A stretch of DNA of 64,000 bases from assembly GCA_963744345.1 (NCBI GenBank), contig CAVUTD010000013.1, positions 40,947 to 104,946 of the forward strand, written 5' to 3'. This document shows positions 25,578-33,245 of the stretch, piece after piece (positions within the stretch are counted from its first letter, which is position 1; each line of letters opens with the position of its first letter). A model generated the notes under the pieces. That model ran no database searches. It worked only from the letters and a program-made list of their open reading frames with translations, and was not told the origin of the DNA. Position numbers and translations under genes: made by a program. The DNA is from DASTFP01 sp963744345. GTDB lineage: Bacteria; Verrucomicrobiota; Verrucomicrobiia; Chthoniobacterales; Terrimicrobiaceae.

Positions 25578-26038
25578 TTGGCGTAAGCCAGGCGAATCTT
25601 CCAGTGCCGGGCATCACGAACATAGATCGCTACATAGCAGCCCTGTTGAGTGATATAATGATGACTTAAATCCGACATGGCGCATATATCGTTGCCGATC
25701 ATATACACCTGAACAACGGTATGTGACAGCTTTCTGGGATTCGATACAAACAGGCTTGCATACCTTTTCTCGATGGCTTGCTGACCGACTGCCACGTCAG
25801 CCGCAGGCTCCCACGCCACTACTTCAATTGCGTTCTGTGTGTAAAGGGCTGCGAGTGCGGCCGCGTCGTGTTTATTATACGCCTCCTCATACTTCCTTAT
25901 TGCCGCTTCAATCTGCTGACGCAACTCTGGATTGGCCGAACGCACTTCTGGATCGGCCGAATCTTGCTCTGGGGCGAGGGCTGGCGCGGCAATGCCGATT
26001 GCCAACGCTGCGAAGGTAGATAGCAGGCGCATTTTCAT
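25574..26038 (-). CDS. Exported SnoaL-like / DUF4440 protein
   Basis: A 154-residue protein with a signal peptide (M-K-M-R-L-L-S-T-F-A-A-L-A-I-G-I-A-A) and one SnoaL-like cone domain of the DUF4440 type: I-E-A-A-I-R-K-Y-E-E-A-Y-N-K-H-D-A-A-A-L-A near the start and H-W-K-I-R-L-A-Y-A-N at the end. Such domains bind small molecules or act as ketosteroid-isomerase-like enzymes; the role is not predictable here. A frame extension to 26272 upstream is not supported, because the signal peptide begins at 26038. The VPDSG-CTERM tail in another frame directly follows, so this protein may once have been surface-sorted. Confidence 0.75.
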   Translation of the reverse strand: MKMRLLSTFAALAIGIAAPALAPEQDSADPEVRSANPELRQQIEAAIRKYEEAYNKHDAAALAALYTQNAIEVVAWEPAADVAVGQQAIEKRYASLFVSNPRKLSHTVVQVYMIGNDICAMSDLSHHYITQQGCYVAIYVRDARHWKIRLAYAN

Positions 26039-26370
26039 TGTCTCTAAACAACCGCGCGCAGGCAGCGAACGCGACGAGAGCAGAAAGCGTGAGGAGAGTT
26101 GAAACACCCGTGTGGCCGGAAGAATCTGGTAGCGGTAGACTTGGTAGATTTCGGTTGATGGCGAACCATAGAATCGGACGAATCGGCTACTCAAAGACAT
26201 CGCTTTACGAGACCAACCAGCGCTAAGGCCTCGTCCCATGCGCGGCGATAACCTTTGACAAACCGTCTGCAATTTTTACAGAAATTGCAATTTGGTGTTT
26301 CCCTAGTAATCACCAGCAGATCCTTTATTCATGTGGATTAGAGAGTGATTTGACCGTGTTGAGACACTCG

Positions 26371-26443
26371 CAGCGCATACGGGATTCGAACCCGTGTACC
26401 GGCCTTGAGAGGGCCGTGTCCTAGGCCTCTAGACGAATGCGCC
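26371..26443 (-). tRNA. tRNA-Glu (anticodon CTC)
   Basis: The minus-strand sequence folds as a full cloverleaf of 73 bases. The acceptor arm pairs GGCGCAT with ATGCGCT (one G-U at the end). The anticodon stem CGGCC/GGCCG closes a loop CTCTCAA, giving anticodon CTC for the Glu codon GAG. The T arm carries GGTTCGAATCC. CCA is not encoded. Confidence 0.93.
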
Positions 26444-26512
26444 TTGAAGAATCCGTAATCTAGAGCACTACTTGAAGCTGACAAGCGACAACTCGGGAAC
26501 GCAGCGAAGAAC

Positions 26513-26761
26513 ATGGAATTAAACCTATACATCAAGCCATGGTGCCCCTGGTGCATTGAGGCCATCGCATGGCTTGAAGAGAATGGATATAAGTTTAACA
26601 AGATCGATGTGCTCGCTGATCCCGTGGCGTACGAGCGGATGCGTCGCATCTCAAGGCAATCGCTCACTCCAACCTTAGAAATTTCGGCGGGTTTGGTGCT
26701 GCCTGATTTTGATGTCGCCGACCTCGAGAAGTTCGTGCTAGAAAACGCACCACTGCCTTGA
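26513..26761 (+). CDS. Glutaredoxin
   Basis: An 82-residue glutaredoxin of typical size. The redox motif C-P-W-C is at residues 11-14 within Y-I-K-P-W-C-P-W-C, followed by A-W-L-E-E-N-G-Y-K-F and L-T-P-T-L-E, the cis-proline loop that holds glutathione. It reduces disulfides or carries Fe-S clusters in the cytoplasm using glutathione or a similar thiol. Its stop TGA overlaps the TTG start of the next gene by four bases, so the two are translationally coupled. The tRNA-Glu gene lies 69 bp upstream in the opposite direction. Confidence 0.88.
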   Translation: MELNLYIKPWCPWCIEAIAWLEENGYKFNKIDVLADPVAYERMRRISRQSLTPTLEISAGLVLPDFDVADLEKFVLENAPLP

Positions 26762-27579
26762 CAATCTCTCATCTGCTCTTCGTTCTCGGGGTGGCTTTTT
26801 TTAGCGCAGCCCTGCGATCTTTTCAAAATTCACTGCTCTTTCGCTTGGGCACCCTGGGCGTAGTGGTGACGTCGTTTCTCGTTGGGTGGCTGCTGGGCGG
26901 AAGCGTTATTCTCGGCGCACTCCTCGCCGCAAGTTGGCTCTTTTTGCCTTGGCTCGAGATTCTGACAAAAGTACGCCGCCTGCGGCTTCCCCTTGAGCGA
27001 AGACTCGAGCCGCGCTCTCCGCCCACCCGCAGTTCCTTTCCCGGCTTTCAAGAAATGACCGAGGAGATCGAAAGTCACGGCTACGTACACCTGGAGGATG
27101 TTGGCTGGGACTACCAGGAGAACCGCCACTTCTATCGTGTCTTTCACCGACCAGAGTGCAAAACCCAGGCGTGTATCTGTCTCTCAGAGCAGGAAGACAT
27201 GGCTTTCCATTACTTGACAATTACCTCCCGCACCCAAGATGGGCGAGCTTTCATAACCTGGAACTACCCGTTTTCCTACGGCTTAAAGTTGCAGCCCCAC
27301 CTCTTTACTAATAGATGCCTTAGTCAGGGACCCTTCGCGGAGATGCGAATGGCCCACGAGACGTTTCTGCGTTCCCACAGCGTGGATCCCTCTGCCCTTC
27401 TCGACCCCTCGCCGGAGGAAACAGTTCCGACCATGCAGAAGGAGATGCGAGCTCAGATCACGCACAACATCACCCTAGGCTTGCTTGCTCAGGATGGAGA
27501 TCACTTTATTCGCTACACAACACGCGGAATGTTCTACCTCTGGTTCCAATTTCTCCGAGACCTTGTCCGGCTTTCTTGA
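26758..27579 (+). CDS. Membrane protein of unknown function
   Basis: A 273-residue protein that starts with TTG at 26758, overlapping the glutaredoxin stop (TTGA). Two or three hydrophobic segments occupy residues about 3-72. A soluble domain of about 190 residues follows and includes G-W-D-Y-Q-E-N-R-H-F-Y-R-V-F-H and C-K-T-Q-A-C-I-C. I recognise no family; proteins of this layout appear as conserved hypotheticals. The Cys-rich C-x-x-x-x-C-x-C stretch next to a glutaredoxin could indicate a thiol-based or metal-binding role, but that is only a hint. The TTG start is chosen because no ATG near the N terminus keeps the first membrane segment. Confidence 0.65.
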   Translation: MTISHLLFVLGVAFFSAALRSFQNSLLFRLGTLGVVVTSFLVGWLLGGSVILGALLAASWLFLPWLEILTKVRRLRLPLERRLEPRSPPTRSSFPGFQEMTEEIESHGYVHLEDVGWDYQENRHFYRVFHRPECKTQACICLSEQEDMAFHYLTITSRTQDGRAFITWNYPFSYGLKLQPHLFTNRCLSQGPFAEMRMAHETFLRSHSVDPSALLDPSPEETVPTMQKEMRAQITHNITLGLLAQDGDHFIRYTTRGMFYLWFQFLRDLVRLS

Positions 27580-27820
27580 CAGGAGCGCAGGCCGCCAGCC
27601 GCAGGAAAGCGACGTGCGGCGACGACAACCTTTGCATAAAAGTAAGGTTATCGGCTGAGCATAGAATGACCTGACGTTTAGAAGTTAATCAGAGTTCGAT
27701 TTCGAGCTATGCAAATGCCGGCCTTGGCTTTTCCGTACTGCCGACAAAGAAGGGCAATTTGTGTGTTCCGCGAAGCAGAAGAGCAACGATCTGAGCTTTG
27801 CATGACCATGAGCAGCTTCA

Positions 27821-28510
27821 TTAGGGCAGGCTCCCGATGCGCTTGGGACGAACAGCTTTGTCAGGAGATAAGGCGCCTTGTTGGTAAAGAAACTCCGACA
27901 AAGCAGCGGTGACTTCGCGCGAAGTGCGAAGGATGTCAAAGGTGAGTCCCGAGCGCGTGCCTTCGAAGAGGTTTGCCGCGGAAAAGAGTGCCGTAAATCC
28001 TGTGACGAAATAGGCGACGCTGCCAACGGCACCCGGCATTGCATTGGAACCTCCGGTCGTCTGCATCAGGAGAAATGGCCTTGGTCTCCTCTGCGAGAGA
28101 TCGTAGACGACGGTGCTCATATCAAGTTTGGTCCCGCCTGCGCCGAATCCAACGACAGACCTGAGCAGACGACTGCCTTGATTGACTCCGTCAAAGCGTG
28201 CGGCAATCAGCCAGTAATTTCCTCCGGGCAATGGAGCGGTCGAGGCGACAGCTTGCGCCGGCGCGATATGTCTGGAAAGTTGTTGCACGAGGTTGCGAGT
28301 AAATTTTTCCTGAAGTTCGTATTTGAAGTTTTGCAGGTTAACTCCGCTACGATCAACCCGAAGAGCAGGATCATAGAAGGTCGGAGGTCTTACCAGGATT
28401 CGCTCCGGGCTTCTTGTCGGCGCACGCGCGGTCAGGAGGTCAGATCTCTCGACACTTACCGAGGCGCATCCGGCAAGCGCAGCGCACAACAGGAGAAAGC
28501 AGCATCTCAC
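27821..28510 (-). CDS. DUF4410-like lipoprotein
   Basis: A 229-residue lipoprotein with signal peptide and lipobox L-A-G-C-A (Cys15). The body resembles DUF4410, with V-R-P-P-T-F-Y-D at the start, a long central strand-rich part with G-N-Y-W-L-I-A-A-R-F-D-G-V-N-Q-G-S-R and the glycine-rich segment R-S-V-V-G-F-G-A-G-G-T-K-L. Such proteins sit on the periplasmic side of the outer membrane; their function is unknown. No close partner lies beside it; riboflavin synthase is divergent, 221 bp away. Confidence 0.75.
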   Translation of the reverse strand: MRCCFLLLCAALAGCASVSVERSDLLTARAPTRSPERILVRPPTFYDPALRVDRSGVNLQNFKYELQEKFTRNLVQQLSRHIAPAQAVASTAPLPGGNYWLIAARFDGVNQGSRLLRSVVGFGAGGTKLDMSTVVYDLSQRRPRPFLLMQTTGGSNAMPGAVGSVAYFVTGFTALFSAANLFEGTRSGLTFDILRTSREVTAALSEFLYQQGALSPDKAVRPKRIGSLP

Positions 28511-28731
28511 TTCGAAGATCCTAGCCGTTCAGCAAGCAAGACAATGATTTTCTCGTTGCCAATACGCTGGATGCCCTTTTGTTCAAGGCTTCATACAGAT
28601 TAAGGAAGGCGCGAGAACAATGATCAACGCATCGCTGACGAGTTCGGGATACACCACTGATCGCAACCACAAATCTTTTCTCCAGGCATATTCTCGCCTG
28701 ACGACTACATTACCCTACGGAGGATTTCTTG

Positions 28732-29346
28732 ATGTTCACCGGTCTCATTGAAGAAGTCGGTGATTGCCTTTGGCTTCGACGTGGCGCGAACTCGATTGAG
28801 TTCGCTCTGGCGGCCCCCGGAATGTCGCGCCAGATTCGCACCGGGGAGAGTCTCGCAGTCAACGGAGCATGCCTTACCGTCGCTTCGCAAAGCGAAGAGC
28901 ACTTTTATTTCCATCTCTTGCAGGAGACGCTGCTCCGCACCAACCTTGGCGATCTGCGTCCTGGCTCAAAAGTCAACCTGGAACGCGCCTTACCAGCAGA
29001 CGGTCGTCTCGGCGGACACTTCGTTCAAGGTCACGTAGATTGCACCGCGAGAGTGGTTGCTTGCGAAGAGCACGGCGGTGATTTGAAACTTGCGTTGCAG
29101 CTGCCTTGCGAGTTCTCGCGATACGTCGTGATGAAGGGTTCGATCTGCGTCAACGGAGTGAGTCTCACCGTAGCTGAGCTGACAGAAATGTCCTTTTCCG
29201 TTTGGATCATTCCTCATACCAAAAGGCTAACCAACTTGGGAGACCTTGCTGAGGGGAGCCGAGTCAATCTAGAATTTGATATTCTTGCAAAATACGCGGC
29301 GCGCATCTTGGCTAACGGGCTTAAACCCCAGACGCCTTTTTCATGA
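28732..29346 (+). CDS. ribE: Riboflavin synthase, alpha subunit
   Basis: A 204-residue enzyme that converts two lumazine molecules into riboflavin and a pyrimidine by-product. The start M-F-T-G-L-I-E-E-V-G is diagnostic. The internal twofold repeat is visible: the first barrel has S-L-A-V-N-G-A-C-L-T-V and the second G-S-I-C-V-N-G-V-S-L-T-V. A strong ribosome-binding site GGAGGA lies at 28719-28724. No FMN riboswitch is apparent in the 220 bp upstream. Other rib genes are not adjacent, so the gene stands alone. A 40-codon frame overlaps its stop. Confidence 0.95.
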   Translation: MFTGLIEEVGDCLWLRRGANSIEFALAAPGMSRQIRTGESLAVNGACLTVASQSEEHFYFHLLQETLLRTNLGDLRPGSKVNLERALPADGRLGGHFVQGHVDCTARVVACEEHGGDLKLALQLPCEFSRYVVMKGSICVNGVSLTVAELTEMSFSVWIIPHTKRLTNLGDLAEGSRVNLEFDILAKYAARILANGLKPQTPFS

Positions 29347-29468
29347 TGAACGTTCCCGTCGGTCCCCAAATGGGAGAGCTTGATTTGCCAGAGGCCCTTG
29401 CCGACGGATCGAGGCGCTTGGGCCAGAGCGCGGCTTTGGCACCTGGCATGTCCGTGGAGAGCAATTAG
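29346..29468 (+). CDS. Possible 40-aa protein coupled to ribE
   Basis: An open frame of 40 codons whose ATG shares the last base of the ribE stop (TGATG) and which ends 5 bases before the next gene. The product would start M-N-V-P-V-G-P-Q-M-G-E-L and has no signal peptide or known motif. The tight spacing on both sides is the only support. It may be a coincidence of composition. Confidence 0.3.
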   Translation: MNVPVGPQMGELDLPEALADGSRRLGQSAALAPGMSVESN

Positions 29469-29473
29469 ATGAT

Positions 29474-30385
29474 ATGCGGGCAAAGTTAATCGTGCGTCCG
29501 GCGGGGAGCGAAGCTTATGAAGTGGAAGTGGGTAATACCGCCACGATCGGGCGGAGTCGCGACAACACGGTTAGTCTGCACACCAATCCCCATGTCTCCC
29601 GGCAGCACGCCGTTATCCGCTGCCATAACGCCTGTCAGTTTCAGATTATGGACCTGGGAAGCCGTAACGGTACCTTTGTTAACGGACGGCGGGTTATCAC
29701 GCCCACGCTTCTCACAGATGGCGCGATAATTCGCATCACCAATAACGAACTCGTCTTCGAGCAGTTTGAAGCGGCTCAGGATGGAACTTACGATATTACG
29801 ATCGCCACAGGAATCGACGCCGCACAGGACCTGAATGCGGTCGTTGCCGTGATGGTCTGCGACATCCGCGGCTTCTCCACAATGGCAGAAGTGCTGACCG
29901 AGGACGAGCTCGCGCGAAAGCTCGGGCAATGGTTCCGAGACGCAGGCAATATTGTGCACGAGACGGGCGGAACCATCGACAAGTTCATTGGCGATGCCGT
30001 GCTCGCCTACTGGGCCCGAGAGACCCACGATGGTCGCGAGTCACACTGCGCGCTCGAGAGCGCGCTGAAACTTTTGAAAGCTGCCGACGGGCGAAGTTGG
30101 TCGGGGGCTGAGACAAGAAAGTTCGAGATCGCCGTCGCCTTGCACTATGGAGTCGTCACGTGCGGAAACATGGGAGTTGTCGCGCAGAGGGATCCGACCA
30201 TTATCGGAGATACGGTGAACACCGTCTTCAGAATCGAAAGTCTGATGAAACAACTTAATCAGAAGCTCACAGCCTCCCAAGATTTTCTCAGCACGCTTTC
30301 CGATCCAAAGATTACCCTTGCTGATCTCGGCGAGCACCGACTTAAAGGAAAATTTCAGACCGTTCGCTTATTTGGCATGGCTTAG
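29474..30385 (+). CDS. FHA domain-class III adenylate/guanylate cyclase
   Basis: A 303-residue fusion. Residues about 1-97 are an FHA phosphothreonine-binding domain with I-G-R-S-R-D-N, V-S-R-Q-H-A and L-G-S-R-N-G-T-F-V-N-G. Residues about 120-300 are a class III nucleotidyl cyclase with metal-binding Asp130 in V-C-D-I-R-G-F-S and Asp174 in D-K-F-I-G-D-A-V, and I-I-G-D-T-V-N-T-V-F-R-I-E near the end. Lys170 fits an adenine-selective enzyme, so cAMP is the likely product. The FHA domain suggests control by a Ser/Thr kinase. It converges with an FHA-ABC exporter 32 bp away, and cNMP-binding proteins lie about 5 kb to the left. Confidence 0.88.
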   Translation: MRAKLIVRPAGSEAYEVEVGNTATIGRSRDNTVSLHTNPHVSRQHAVIRCHNACQFQIMDLGSRNGTFVNGRRVITPTLLTDGAIIRITNNELVFEQFEAAQDGTYDITIATGIDAAQDLNAVVAVMVCDIRGFSTMAEVLTEDELARKLGQWFRDAGNIVHETGGTIDKFIGDAVLAYWARETHDGRESHCALESALKLLKAADGRSWSGAETRKFEIAVALHYGVVTCGNMGVVAQRDPTIIGDTVNTVFRIESLMKQLNQKLTASQDFLSTLSDPKITLADLGEHRLKGKFQTVRLFGMA

Positions 30386-30417
30386 GGTGGAGACACCCAC
30401 GACGGTCGAGGCATCTT

Positions 30418-32328
30418 TTATCCCCTTTCTTTTCCGCGAAGGGCGAACCACGCTGCCCAATAGGCGCAAACGCTCCAAGCTGCAAGGGTCGCCAAACCCC
30501 AAAGAGCGGGATTTGCGTTCATGTAAATCTGTCCGTTCTTTAAAGACTTGTCCCGATTCAGATTCGAGAACGCTGATGGATAGTCTACCCGCATCGCCCC
30601 ACCGATTTTCCTCTGCCAAAACAGACTTGTATCCATCACGCCTTGCACTGCTGCGCTGGGCATGATCCTGGAAACGAAATATGGCCCTGCCTTCATGTCT
30701 CCTGCTGGGGGAATGAAGCCGGAGAAAAGAATCTGCGGAATCAATACCAGAGGAACTATCATGACTGCCTGGAGAACAGATCGTGCCGCCGCAGAAATCG
30801 CCAGGCCAATGCCCACAGCGGCGCATGAAGCGAGGATTAATCCTGGAATCTGCCAACCGCCAGAGCCGGTCGGGCCGCCGATAAGGAGCTGCATCACCCC
30901 GTAGAGCAGCAAGCTTTGCACGCAAGTGACGCCCGCGAGGGAGAGGAACTTCGCCAGCAAGTATTCGTGGCGTCCTAGTCCGATCAAGCGCTCACGGCGG
31001 AACATCGGAACCTCCTTCACAATCTCCTGAGCTGCGTTCCCACACCCGAACCATAATGTTGCGATGCAAGCAAAGAAGAGAACGAGCGGCGGGTCGTTGC
31101 TCACCCATGTGACGAGCAACCCAATGAAGACCGGTTGGCCAAGAGCAAGCAGCAAATTTTTCCAGTCGGCTCGAAAGATGGCCCACCGACGCAGCAGCAG
31201 GATAGGCAGGGCTGAGCTGCGCCTGTGCTTTCGGGGAAGAACGGGCATGGCCGACGGCACAACGGGATTTTCGGAGTGCGGCGGCCAATTCGATGGCGGC
31301 TGGTTGGAAAGGGCGTCGTAGAGAAGTGTCAGCCGTTCGACTTCGAAGTATTTCAAGGCGTCTGCGGGCTCACCGAAGAATACCAGCCGCCCGCCGAACA
31401 GGACAGCCAAGCGATCAAAAAGAAAGGCATTATCCAGGACATGGGTCGTGCAAAGAATGGTGCATCCCGTCGCTGCCAGATGTCTCAGGGATTCCATGAG
31501 CCTAAATTCAACCGCCGGATCCAAGCCAGAGGTTGGCTCATCCAAGAACATCAACCTGGGGCGGCAAAGCAATTCAGCGCCAACACTGACTCGCTTGCGC
31601 TGTCCTCCGGAGAGTCTTCCTACTGGTGTGTGGGCGCGGTCTTCAAGTCCGAGAAGGCGTATTGTATGCCCAACGAGCTTACGCGTCTCGGCCGCCGACG
31701 TGCCCTGGGGCAGGCGAAACCTGGCACTGAACAAGAGCGCTTGCTCGATAGAAAGTTCGAGCGGCACAATGTCATCCTGCGGCACATATCCGAATTCTCG
31801 CCGTAACGCATCGTAGTTGGCGTACAGGTCCACGCCATCGATCATTACCGTTCCTGAGTCTGCCGGTCGAAGAGCGCAGAGAGCATCGAGAAGGGTAGAC
31901 TTGCCCGCGCCGCTTGGTCCGATAACGCCGACAAATTGGCAGGGAGATACGCTCAGAGAAATTCCCGAGAGGACTGGAATGCCGAGGGCGGATTTCTCGA
32001 GATCGCGGGCGTCAAGGCGTGCACCGGTTGTGCCGGCGGTCTCTTGCAGGAAGCGCCCGTCGAAGCGCAGGCTAAACGGGCCGATCCGCAAAAGATCTCC
32101 CAAGATCAGCTCTTCGGCTTTGAACAATCTACCGTTGAGAAACGTACCACTGCGGCTGCCTAAGTCCTCCACACGCCAGCCAGAGGCGGTTTTATGCAAG
32201 AGCGCGTGCCGTCGCGAGACGGCAGTATTTGGAAGAATCGCATCCGCTTCGGCGCTCCTTCCAAGGACCAGTCCATCGCGCAGCGGAATGGGCGCGAGCC
32301 CGCTTTTAGCCGGGGTTTCGCTGCTCAA
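30418..32328 (-). CDS. FHA domain-ABC transporter (ABCG half-transporter type)
   Basis: A 636-residue protein with FHA, ATPase and permease in one chain. The FHA domain (about 10-95) shows L-G-R-S-A-E-A-D, V-S-R-R-H-A and L-G-S-R-S-G-T-F-L-N-G. The ABC domain has Walker A G-P-S-G-A-G-K-S at 137-144, signature L-S-G-G-Q-R-K-R-V-S at 239-248 and Walker B L-D-E-P-T-S-G-L-D. The last 250 residues hold about six membrane segments of the ABC2 type. It starts with TTG at 32328, overlapping the stop of the OmpA-like gene (TTGA). It likely exports a lipid or small molecule under phosphorylation control. Confidence 0.9.
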   Translation of the reverse strand: MSSETPAKSGLAPIPLRDGLVLGRSAEADAILPNTAVSRRHALLHKTASGWRVEDLGSRSGTFLNGRLFKAEELILGDLLRIGPFSLRFDGRFLQETAGTTGARLDARDLEKSALGIPVLSGISLSVSPCQFVGVIGPSGAGKSTLLDALCALRPADSGTVMIDGVDLYANYDALRREFGYVPQDDIVPLELSIEQALLFSARFRLPQGTSAAETRKLVGHTIRLLGLEDRAHTPVGRLSGGQRKRVSVGAELLCRPRLMFLDEPTSGLDPAVEFRLMESLRHLAATGCTILCTTHVLDNAFLFDRLAVLFGGRLVFFGEPADALKYFEVERLTLLYDALSNQPPSNWPPHSENPVVPSAMPVLPRKHRRSSALPILLLRRWAIFRADWKNLLLALGQPVFIGLLVTWVSNDPPLVLFFACIATLWFGCGNAAQEIVKEVPMFRRERLIGLGRHEYLLAKFLSLAGVTCVQSLLLYGVMQLLIGGPTGSGGWQIPGLILASCAAVGIGLAISAAARSVLQAVMIVPLVLIPQILFSGFIPPAGDMKAGPYFVSRIMPSAAVQGVMDTSLFWQRKIGGAMRVDYPSAFSNLNRDKSLKNGQIYMNANPALWGLATLAAWSVCAYWAAWFALRGKERG

Positions 32329-32993
32329 GGCAGCACTGCCCAGACTTCAACCACGCGGTTTTTTGCGAGATCCTGCGCGTCGAAGATGTCGGAACTTCCC
32401 ATGCCCACTGAGTGGATGACGTTCATAATAGCGCACCGCTCCTTAAGGGTTTTGGCAATGCCTTCGGCACGCTGCAAAGAAATGGCCAGATTCTTCTGAT
32501 CATCGCCCTTTCTATCAGCGAAACCCAAAACGACGAAAACGACCGTAGGGTCTTCAGTGAACCTCTGAATTTGAGGCAGATTCAGCTTCTCTTTCAGATC
32601 AACGAGCTCAGAGGATCCGACGCTCACCTTGCCTGTCGAAAACGGTATGGTGACAATCCTGCCCATGCCGCGAGCGCGTTCGACCTGCACGTAAAGCTTA
32701 TCCTTTTCCTCCGGATTAAGCCTCGGCATCACGTCAATGCGCGCAAGCACTTCAGCCTTCACCAGACGATTTTCGGAATCGGCCGAATCTAGATTGATCT
32801 CTGCCGGCGCTTCAACGCTGGTGGAAGCTTGCTCGTCGCCGGCCGACGGCGATGTCGGACTCTCCTCCACGGCAATGTTCTTCGGAGTTGGCACCGAAGC
32901 CGATGGTGGAGATGGCGCGGCAGTTCCTGTGCCGGACGGCGGGCCACATGCCCACAAAGCACAGAGAATGATAACTAACGATGTCTTGCGCAT
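32325..32993 (-). CDS. OmpA-like lipoprotein
   Basis: A 222-residue protein starting M-R-K-T-S-L-V-I-I-L-C-A-L-W-A-C-G at 32993, with a lipoprotein signal (L-W-A-C). A low-complexity Pro/Ser/Thr-rich linker of about 70 residues follows. The C-terminal part resembles an OmpA/MotB peptidoglycan-binding domain: V-V-F-V-V-L-G-F-A-D-R-K-G, then I-S-L-Q-R-A-E-G-I-A-K-T-L and the ending N-R-V-V-E-V-W. It would tether the outer membrane to the cell wall. The frame stays open to 33104 but the signal peptide sets the start at 32993. It overlaps the FHA-ABC gene by four bases, so the two proteins may work together in an envelope export complex. Confidence 0.8.
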   Translation of the reverse strand: MRKTSLVIILCALWACGPPSGTGTAAPSPPSASVPTPKNIAVEESPTSPSAGDEQASTSVEAPAEINLDSADSENRLVKAEVLARIDVMPRLNPEEKDKLYVQVERARGMGRIVTIPFSTGKVSVGSSELVDLKEKLNLPQIQRFTEDPTVVFVVLGFADRKGDDQKNLAISLQRAEGIAKTLKERCAIMNVIHSVGMGSSDIFDAQDLAKNRVVEVWAVLP

Positions 32994-33245
32994 GGTCCGG
33001 CCACGATCGAATTTAATTCGACTTTGTAGTTTCCGGACCATTGATGTCAATTCGTTGAGAATGCGAGAAATCCACCCCGTGGACGGGACGTCAACCAATC
33101 GCAATATCTTTGGGTTGGACTGAAGTTGACGAGAAATGACCGCACCTTCGGCTCGGAACCGAATAGCCGCCTGAGGAAAACCGGGGTTTATCGAGCAGAC
33201 CGCGCGAGACCGGGAGCGGTCTTGTCCTCCACAACGAACACCTTC

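Noticed and set aside
28511..28731. FMN riboswitch before ribE
   Set aside because: The conserved junction sequences of the RFN element are not found.
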